From NCBI GenBank assembly GCA_026989045.1, contig JALSJY010000210.1:1-11334 (forward strand): a stretch of 11,334 bases of DNA. Direction: 5' to 3'. Positions 6,051 to 11,334 of this stretch are shown here, piece after piece. Both the position numbers and the translations under genes were made by a program. Numbering within the stretch: the first letter of the stretch is position 1; each line of letters begins with the position of its first letter. The notes under the pieces are model-generated. The model had not been told where the DNA came from and ran no database searches. It worked only from the letters and a program-made list of their open reading frames with translations. The DNA is from Hyphomicrobiales bacterium. GTDB taxonomy: Bacteria > Pseudomonadota > Alphaproteobacteria > Rhizobiales > Devosiaceae.

Positions 6051-7312
6051 CCATTTGGATTACGCTTGGCGTTATAGCCATTTTATTATTCATTAGTGCC
6101 TTTTTATCAGGCTCTGAAACTGCACTTACTGCCGCCTCGCGCGCACGTTTGCGTGCTAAGTCGCAAAAAAACTCTAAAAAAGTAAAAACTGTTGAAGCAC
6201 TTTTAGATAATAAAGAGCGGCTTTTAGGTGCATTATTATTAGGCAATAATTTAGTCAATATTCTTGCCTCAGCTTTAGCAACTTATGCCTTAATCACAAT
6301 ATTTGGTGACGGAGGGGTGGTTTATGCCACCCTATTGATGACATTAGCCGTGGTAATTTTTGCTGAAGTACTACCAAAAACATGGGCAATAAACCGCCCC
6401 GATGAATTTGCCCTTGGAGTTGCGCCAATAGTTCGATTGCTTGTAATAATCCTGACTCCCTTTACCATAATTGTGCAATTTATAGTGCAAATATTCCTAC
6501 GAATCTTTGGCATAAAGAGCGATAAAATACGCTCCGGACTAACAGGGTTAGAAGAAATCCGCGGCACAGTAGATCTGCTCCATTCAGAGGGTGAAGTAGT
6601 AAAGTCTGATCGAGATATGTTGGGTGGCATTCTTAATATCAAAGATTTAGAAGTGCTTGATATTATGGTGCATCGAACCAAAATGATTACGATTGATGCA
6701 GAGCAACCAATTGAGCAAATAATCAATCAGGTATTAAAAAGCCCCTATACTAGAATGCCTATTTTTAAGGGGGAGCCAGACAATATTACTGGTATATTAC
6801 ACGCTAAAGACGTTTTACGTGCTTTAATAAAAACCAAAGGCGATATGTCTAAAATTAAAATTTCAGAAATAGCCCAAAAACCATGGTTCGTTCCAGAAAC
6901 AACTCCGCTTGAAGTTCAATTAAATGGCTTTCTAAAGGGTAAGTCACATTTTGCTATTGTGGTAGATGAATATGGAGAGGTTCAAGGACTAATAACGCTT
7001 GAGGATATTTTAGAGGAAATAGTTGGCGATATTTCTGATGAGCATGATGAAGTTATCGAAGGCATAACTAAACAATTAAATAGCTCATTCATAATTGATG
7101 GCGCTTTGCCAATACGTGATGTTAATAGAGCGCTAGATTGGAATTTACCCGATGAAGAGGCTACAACTATTGCTGGTTTAATCATTCATGAAGCAAAAAC
7201 TATTCCCGATAAGGGCCAGCAATTCACCTTTCATGGCTTCAGATTTAAGGTGATAGAAAAAATTAGTAATAGAATAACAAAGCTCGCTATATCGCCAATT
7301 AAAAAAACTTAA
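6047..7312 (+). CDS. CNNM/CorC (HlyC) family membrane protein with CBS pair
   Basis: A 421-residue inner-membrane protein of the DUF21/CNNM family, often annotated hemolysin or magnesium/cobalt efflux protein; several members move or regulate magnesium. Visible parts in order: a first hydrophobic helix (about 4-22) running into S21-G-S-E-T25; hydrophobic segments at about 59-86, 89-108 and 122-155; two CBS motifs (about 208-262 and 284-334) with the typical VVDEYGEVQGLITLEDILEE signature; and the C-terminal transporter-associated (CorC_HlyC) domain (about 350-415). The CBS pair probably binds an adenine nucleotide. Start is GTG at 6047, overlapping the aroB stop (GTGA), so translation is likely coupled. 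It ends in the operon terminator. True haemolysin activity is not implied; the transported ion cannot be told from sequence. Confidence 0.92.
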   Translation: MTIWITLGVIAILLFISAFLSGSETALTAASRARLRAKSQKNSKKVKTVEALLDNKERLLGALLLGNNLVNILASALATYALITIFGDGGVVYATLLMTLAVVIFAEVLPKTWAINRPDEFALGVAPIVRLLVIILTPFTIIVQFIVQIFLRIFGIKSDKIRSGLTGLEEIRGTVDLLHSEGEVVKSDRDMLGGILNIKDLEVLDIMVHRTKMITIDAEQPIEQIINQVLKSPYTRMPIFKGEPDNITGILHAKDVLRALIKTKGDMSKIKISEIAQKPWFVPETTPLEVQLNGFLKGKSHFAIVVDEYGEVQGLITLEDILEEIVGDISDEHDEVIEGITKQLNSSFIIDGALPIRDVNRALDWNLPDEEATTIAGLIIHEAKTIPDKGQQFTFHGFRFKVIEKISNRITKLAISPIKKT

Positions 7313-7332
7313 GCTTTAAAGCTAAGTTTTTT
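7302..7332 (+). terminator. intrinsic terminator of the aroK operon, stop codon inside the stem
   Basis: AAAAAACTT (7302-7310) pairs with AAGTTTTTT (7324-7332) over nine bp; after one bulged A, AGC pairs with GCT, closing a TTTAAA loop. The right arm ends in six T, and the left arm is an A-run, so it could stop transcription from either side. The TAA of the CNNM gene (7310-7312) lies in the left arm. The stem is AT-rich, so strength is uncertain. Confidence 0.6.
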
Positions 7333-7354
7333 ACATCATTTAAGCATTTCTACC

Positions 7355-7383
7355 TTGCAAAAACACTCTTATTTTGACATTAT
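7355..7383 (+). promoter_or_regulatory. candidate promoter of the J-protein/cobS/cobT operon
   Basis: TTGCAA (7355-7360) and CATTAT (7378-7383) are 17 nt apart and each match four of six consensus positions. A competing perfect TTGACA lies at 7374-7379 but has no good -10 at the right distance. Either would give a leader of roughly 70-90 nt containing the hairpin at 7401-7426. The gap 7313-7479 holds no gene I can support. Confidence 0.4.
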
Positions 7384-7400
7384 GGCTGGTCGCTATTTTC

Positions 7401-7426
7401 TAGAATTTCAAATGAATGGAATTCTA
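7401..7426 (+). promoter_or_regulatory. 10-bp leader hairpin upstream of the J-domain gene
   Basis: TAGAATTTCA (7401-7410) pairs with TGGAATTCTA (7417-7426) over ten positions, nine Watson-Crick and one G-U, around the six-base loop AATGAA. No T-run follows, so it is not a simple terminator. It may lie near the 5' end of the operon mRNA as a stabilising stem or control element, or act as a protein-binding inverted repeat in DNA. Confidence 0.45.
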
Positions 7427-7479
7427 AGTAAATAAAAACCGCGCGAACACCTAATTTAATAACAAAGTGATTTAGATAA

Positions 7480-8094
7480 ATGGCCGATAAATCCTCAATT
7501 TTTGACACTATCCGCATTAAATCCAGACGTGGGGGCAAAAAAGATGTGCCAGAAGTGCCACAGTGCGGCTGGGAAGATTGCGAAAAACCTGGCAATCATA
7601 AAGCGCCCAAAAGTCATAAACAAAATAAGGAATTTTATAACTTTTGCCTCGAGCATGTTCGAAAATACAATCAATCTTTCAATTATTTTTCAACCAAAGA
7701 TAAAGAAAAAGAAATGTCCGATGCAGCCCTTCATCGAGCGGCTCTTTCTGGTGCGAAATTAAATTTTTCTGCTGGTGCAAAACCAAGGGTTGCTAAAAAG
7801 ATAAAAAACCCCTCAGCTTCAGACCCTCTTCATCTGTATGCACGCCTAGCTGCCCGATCTAAAGGTGATAACCCAGATAAAAAGCAGCTCAAACGTCTAA
7901 TGCCAAGCGATCGTGATGCCTTGGGTACATTGGGGCTTAAGGGTCATCAATCAGCCAGTGAGATTAAAACCGCCTATAAGGCCTTGGTAAAAATTCATCA
8001 CCCAGATGCAAATGGCGGTGACAAAGGCTCTGAAGAAAGACTAAGAGCTATTATTACATCTTATACCCACCTAAAACAAAGAGGCTTTCTTTAG
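7480..8094 (+). CDS. J-domain protein with N-terminal Cys/His module
   Basis: A 204-residue soluble protein with a C-terminal J domain (about 147-200). It has the HPD motif at His174-Pro175-Asp176, preceded by the helix AYKALVKIH and followed by a short helix to residue 200. J domains stimulate the ATPase of DnaK-type Hsp70 chaperones, so this is probably a client-specific co-chaperone. The N-terminus holds C29-x4-C34 and C56-x2-H59, a possible small metal site, next to other histidines (40, 46). The middle (about 80-145) is basic and low in predicted structure. It lacks the Gly/Phe region and the four CxxCxGxG repeats of true DnaJ, so it is not DnaJ. The ATG at 7480 has no clear Shine-Dalgarno. 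cobS follows after 32 nt, which suggests the client is CobS or CobT; this is inference. Confidence 0.85.
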   Translation: MADKSSIFDTIRIKSRRGGKKDVPEVPQCGWEDCEKPGNHKAPKSHKQNKEFYNFCLEHVRKYNQSFNYFSTKDKEKEMSDAALHRAALSGAKLNFSAGAKPRVAKKIKNPSASDPLHLYARLAARSKGDNPDKKQLKRLMPSDRDALGTLGLKGHQSASEIKTAYKALVKIHHPDANGGDKGSEERLRAIITSYTHLKQRGFL

Positions 8095-8126
8095 GTAAAA
8101 CTAAAGTTACAAATAAGAGAAATATT

Positions 8127-9104
8127 ATGAGTGAACAAAAAAACCTGCCTGATACAGAATATAATGTGCGTGATCTTTTTAAAATTGATAGCGACTTAAT
8201 TGTAAGTGGCTATAAAGAAAAATCAGAGCATGTCCCCCCGCTTGATCCTGACTATCTGTTTGATAAAAACACCACTTTGGCTATTCTAGCAGGCTTTGAA
8301 CATAACCGCCGCGTTATGGTGCAGGGTTATCACGGTACAGGCAAATCCACTCATATTGAACAAGTCGCAGCGCGGCTTAACTGGCCACTTGTAAGGGTGA
8401 ATCTCGATAGTCATATTTCACGTGTCGATTTGGTTGGTAAAGACGCAATTGTCATTAAAGACGGCAAACAAATAACCGAATTTAAAGATGGCATCTTGCC
8501 TTGGGCGGTGCAGAATAATGTCGCTCTTGTATTTGATGAATATGATGCTGGTCGCCCAGATGTGATGTTTGTTATTCAGCGTGTGCTTGAGGTTGATGGC
8601 CGCCTAACCCTATTAGATCAAAGCCGCGTAATAACCCCTCACCCAGCCTTTAGACTTTTTTCAACCACCAATACAATTGGCTTGGGTGATACTTCTGGCC
8701 TTTATCACGGCACACAACAAATCAACCAAGGGCAGATGGATCGCTGGTCAATCGTGACCGTATTAAATTATCTTCCCCATCAAGAAGAAACAAATATCGT
8801 CCTCTCCAAGGTGAAATTTTATAAAAGCGATGAACAAAAACAAACCATCTCTAATATGGTTCGTTTAGCAGACCTCACCCGCTCAGCCTTTATCAATGGT
8901 GATCTTTCAACCGTCATGTCACCAAGAACAGTTATTACTTGGGCGCAAAATGCACAAATTTTTGATGATATAGGTCTCGCCTTCACTCTGACCTTTTTAA
9001 ATAAGTGCGATGAGTTAGAGCGTCCACTTGTAAGAGAATTCTATCAACGGATTTTTGGTGAAGACCTAAAACAATCCAATCCAAACCTCTCTATTAGCGT
9101 TTAG
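8127..9104 (+). CDS. cobS: cobaltochelatase subunit CobS (AAA+ ATPase)
   Basis: CobS is the AAA+ motor of the aerobic cobaltochelatase, which with CobT and CobN puts cobalt into hydrogenobyrinic acid a,c-diamide on the way to vitamin B12. At 325 residues it has the family length. Walker A is G67-Y-H-G-T-G-K73-S74; Walker B is LVFDEYDAG with Asp137-Glu138; the sensor-1 region is FRLFSTTNTIG; QGQMDRWSIV and the TVMSPRTVITWAQNA helix follow, as in other CobS proteins. This is the P. denitrificans-type CobS, unrelated to E. coli CobS (cobalamin synthase). It sits between the J-domain gene and cobT (11 nt downstream). No cobN is in the window; it is often elsewhere, so its presence has to be checked before assigning B12 synthesis. 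A general MoxR-like role is the alternative. Confidence 0.94.
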   Translation: MSEQKNLPDTEYNVRDLFKIDSDLIVSGYKEKSEHVPPLDPDYLFDKNTTLAILAGFEHNRRVMVQGYHGTGKSTHIEQVAARLNWPLVRVNLDSHISRVDLVGKDAIVIKDGKQITEFKDGILPWAVQNNVALVFDEYDAGRPDVMFVIQRVLEVDGRLTLLDQSRVITPHPAFRLFSTTNTIGLGDTSGLYHGTQQINQGQMDRWSIVTVLNYLPHQEETNIVLSKVKFYKSDEQKQTISNMVRLADLTRSAFINGDLSTVMSPRTVITWAQNAQIFDDIGLAFTLTFLNKCDELERPLVREFYQRIFGEDLKQSNPNLSISV

Positions 9105-9115
9105 GTTTTAACTTT

Positions 9116-10996
9116 ATGGCACATACTCCAGCCAAAAGAGGAAATGATAAAGATGCCGCTTTGCCATTCAAATCGGCATTGGGCGCAACTATACGTGCCA
9201 TTTCTAGCAAAAAAGACTTAGATGTTAGCTTTAACTCTGATCGAACTTTAGCAAACCAAGACAATATCCGCCTAAAAGCTTTACCGCATATTTTGGATAA
9301 AAAAGCTATTGCCATTGCTCGTGGGCAATCTGATTCAATTGCCATGCGTTTGGCCAGCCATGACAAAAAAACCCATGCCAAATTCTCTCCATTCGATCCA
9401 GATGCAAAAGCTGTTTTTGATGCCCTTGAACAAGCAAGAGTAGAGGCGCTTGGCTGCTCGTATATGGCTGGCATGAAGCAAAATATCTCTGAAATGTTAG
9501 ATGATGAATTATCAAGTGCCAACCTTGATAAAGTTACCAATATTGACGATGCCCCGCTTGAGCAAGCGCTTGCTTTAATCTTAAGAGAAAAGCTAATGGG
9601 CATGAAAATTCCAAAAGCAGGTAAAGCTATTGTAGATTTATGGCGCAAAGAAATCGAAAACAAATCAACCATTGTGCTTGAAGATCTACAGCCAATTCTT
9701 AATGATCAAAAGGCATTTTCAAAAGCTATTAAAAACCTCCTTGTTGACCTTGAGCTTATTGCTGAAACCGACCTTGAGCATAATTTAGAGGACGAAAATT
9801 CTGGTGATGAGCAAGAAGATAAACCAGCAGATAATAATCAAAATAATCCAGAACAAGAAAATGATGAGAGCGAAGAACTTGATGCTAGCCAAGAGCAGAA
9901 TGAAAGTGAAGACAACTCTGAATTTGATAATATTGATGCCAGCACTTCAAAAGATGACGAAGAGTTAAAAGCGCAATTGGGCGAAGATGCGCAACAAAAA
10001 CAAGAAGAGATCGACAAGCATAGCCGCATCTCAAACCTACCCTCTTATAAGATATTTACAGACAAATATGATGAAATAGTTCATGCCCCAGACCTTTGTT
10101 CAAAGGAAGAGTTGAACCAATTACGCGCCTTATTAGACACTCAGCTTGAAACTCTCTCAGGCGCTGTTTCGCGCCTAGCAAATAAACTACAACGCCGCCT
10201 AATGGCACAGCAAAACCGCTCTTGGACGTTTGATTTAGAAGAGGGAATGTTAGACACCGCTCGTTTAACTCGAGTGGTCACTGACCCAATGGCGCCGCTT
10301 TCTTTTAAGGTTGAAAATGAAACAGATTTTAGAGATACAATCGTTACACTTTTAATTGATAATTCAGGATCAATGCGTGGCCGCCCAATCACTATTGCAG
10401 CAATTTGTGCTGATATATTAGCGCGAACACTTGAGCGTTGTGGGGTGAAAGTTGAAATCTTAGGCTTTACTACCAAAGCATGGAAAGGTGGTAAATCACG
10501 CGAAGCTTGGCTTGAGGCAGGTCGACCTGCAAATCCAGGTAGAGTAAATGATATTCGTCATATTATTTATAAATCAGCCGATGAGCCATGGCGACATGCA
10601 AAGCGCAACCTTGGCTTAATGATGCGCGAGGGATTGCTAAAAGAAAATATTGATGGCGAGGCATTACTTTGGACACAAAAACGCCTTATGGCTCGGCCTG
10701 AAAATCGCCGTATAATGGCGGTTATATCTGATGGTGCGCCAGTTGATGATAGCACTCAAAGCGTGAATTCTGGCAATTATTTAGAAACCCATCTGCGCTC
10801 AGTTATAAAGGATATAGAATTGCGTTCAACCATTCAGCTTATTGCAATTGGCATTGGCCATGATGTCACCCGCTATTATAGTCGTGCTGTCACCTTGCTT
10901 GATGCAGAAGAGTTAGGCGGCGCACTCACCGATGAATTAGCAGCACTTTTTGAAGAAAATACATTATCTTCAAACAAAAACACTCGACTAAGATGA
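9116..10996 (+). CDS. cobT: cobaltochelatase subunit CobT (VWA domain)
   Basis: CobT forms a ring complex with CobS and is thought to pass its ATP-driven motion to CobN. The 626 residues fit the family. The N-terminal domain covers about 1-215. A highly acidic, asparagine/glutamine-rich linker follows (about 218-302), then a helical region (about 305-400) and a von Willebrand A domain from about 405 to 615. The metal-ion-dependent adhesion site is D415-x-S417-x-S419 (DNSGSMRGRP), and VISDGAPVDD and IGIGHDV are further VWA landmarks. The linker is typical of CobT and BchD/ChlD relatives, though its length varies. It follows cobS by 11 nt and overlaps the next gene by four nt (ATGA), so all are one transcript. 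It is not the E. coli CobT (a phosphoribosyltransferase). Confidence 0.94.
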   Translation: MAHTPAKRGNDKDAALPFKSALGATIRAISSKKDLDVSFNSDRTLANQDNIRLKALPHILDKKAIAIARGQSDSIAMRLASHDKKTHAKFSPFDPDAKAVFDALEQARVEALGCSYMAGMKQNISEMLDDELSSANLDKVTNIDDAPLEQALALILREKLMGMKIPKAGKAIVDLWRKEIENKSTIVLEDLQPILNDQKAFSKAIKNLLVDLELIAETDLEHNLEDENSGDEQEDKPADNNQNNPEQENDESEELDASQEQNESEDNSEFDNIDASTSKDDEELKAQLGEDAQQKQEEIDKHSRISNLPSYKIFTDKYDEIVHAPDLCSKEELNQLRALLDTQLETLSGAVSRLANKLQRRLMAQQNRSWTFDLEEGMLDTARLTRVVTDPMAPLSFKVENETDFRDTIVTLLIDNSGSMRGRPITIAAICADILARTLERCGVKVEILGFTTKAWKGGKSREAWLEAGRPANPGRVNDIRHIIYKSADEPWRHAKRNLGLMMREGLLKENIDGEALLWTQKRLMARPENRRIMAVISDGAPVDDSTQSVNSGNYLETHLRSVIKDIELRSTIQLIAIGIGHDVTRYYSRAVTLLDAEELGGALTDELAALFEENTLSSNKNTRLR

Positions 10997-11334
10997 AAAA
11001 AATAAAAGCCCATTTTGCTGTTTTTTTACTCTCCTTTACAATGATATTTTCACATGGTATATCTTTTGGCATAGCTTTAAGCATGGATATATTAGTAAAA
11101 TCCAAGCCCATTAAAACATTTAAGGGCGCAAAATTTGGCCAAAAAGTTGATGAATTAATTTGGCGCGGCGGCCTTGAGTTATCATCTGAGGCACAAGAGT
11201 TTGGCGGGCTTTCTGGCATAAGCTTTACTGGCGAAAATAATCAAATAGCACTTGTTAGCGATATTGGAAATTTCTTTTCTGGGCGTTTAATTCATGATGA
11301 AACAGGCCAATTACTTGCTTTTAGTGAGGTAAAA
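10993..11334 (+). CDS. secreted phytase-like esterase family protein, N-terminal part, cut by window edge
   Basis: The first 114 residues of a protein that runs off the right edge. A basic start (MKKIKAH) and a hydrophobic stretch (about 8-28) look like a signal peptide, so the product is probably periplasmic. Then come WRGGLELSSEAQEFGGLSGI and ALVSDIGNFFSGRL, which resemble the first strands of the esterase-like phytase (COG4246) beta-propeller family, a neighbour of cobT in many Hyphomicrobiales as I recall. The ATG at 10993 overlaps the cobT TGA, so translation is likely coupled. Substrate unknown; phytate hydrolysis should not be assumed. The assignment rests on two short motifs and context. 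Confidence 0.72.
   Translation, partial: MKKIKAHFAVFLLSFTMIFSHGISFGIALSMDILVKSKPIKTFKGAKFGQKVDELIWRGGLELSSEAQEFGGLSGISFTGENNQIALVSDIGNFFSGRLIHDETGQLLAFSEVK

Noticed and set aside
6322..6726. 134-codon antisense frame inside the CNNM gene
   Set aside because: Ser/Ile/Arg-rich shadow of a well-supported coding sequence.
7382..7435. 17-codon possible leader peptide (MAGRYFLEFQMNGILSK) across the operon B hairpin
   Set aside because: No ribosome site precedes it, and no run of regulatory codons or attenuator follows, so I do not call it a gene.
7333..7479. Possible bolA gene or remnant beside the J-domain gene
   Set aside because: From memory a bolA-like gene is often near here in Hyphomicrobiales, but the gap is too short and I see no BolA-like sequence; the memory itself is not certain.
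7384..7479. Cobalamin riboswitch ahead of cobS/cobT
   Set aside because: The leader is under 100 nt and lacks a B12-box-like sequence; cobalamin riboswitches are about 200 nt.
9094..9672. 192-codon open frame antisense to the cobT start
   Set aside because: It lies wholly within the strongly supported cobS/cobT region, its product is rich in Ser/Ala/Leu as expected for an antisense shadow, and no motif or ribosome site supports it.

Overview
The window is a gene-dense, AT-rich stretch (about 40% GC by eye). It comes from a Gram-negative bacterium, most likely an alphaproteobacterium of the Hyphomicrobiales (Rhizobiales). The protein families support this: an aerobic-type cobaltochelatase pair CobS/CobT, a phytase-like esterase straight after cobT, and aroK-aroB followed by a CNNM/CorC-type protein, divergent from xerD-accA. 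From memory this gene order is typical of that order. The placement is an inference; no alignment was run.

Left half, all on the minus strand (read right to left): a 48-residue one-helix membrane protein (4173-4027), xerD (4022-3099), accA (2988-2032), a lipoprotein L,D-transpeptidase (1947-886), and the N-terminal 270 residues of a 2,4-dienoyl-CoA reductase, fadH (810 to the window edge). The small protein and xerD are 4 nt apart and surely co-transcribed. accA, the transpeptidase and fadH each have 75-110 nt upstream and may have their own promoters. Themes are chromosome-dimer resolution, the first step of fatty acid synthesis, cell-wall cross-linking and unsaturated fatty acid breakdown.

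Right half, all on the plus strand, in two operons. Operon A is aroK (4323-4922), aroB (4932-6050) and a CNNM/CorC-family membrane protein (6047-7312). It starts behind a perfect TTGACA box in the 149-bp divergent region and ends in an intrinsic terminator whose stem contains the last stop codon. Operon B is a J-domain protein (7480-8094), cobS (8127-9104), cobT (9116-10996) and the start of a secreted phytase-like esterase (10993 to the window edge, overlapping cobT by 4 nt). A 10-bp hairpin lies in the leader of operon B.

Most of this is conserved housekeeping sequence. I see no mobile elements, CRISPR arrays, tRNA or rRNA genes, and no clear sign of recent transfer. The least understood parts are the tiny protein ahead of xerD; the J-domain protein with a Cys/His N-terminal module that heads the CobS/CobT AAA+/VWA pair; the long coiled-coil, Gly-rich and Pro-rich tail of the transpeptidase; and the leader hairpin of operon B. 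I found no convincing wholly new system. The J-protein/CobST/esterase unit is the best candidate for an unrecognised function.
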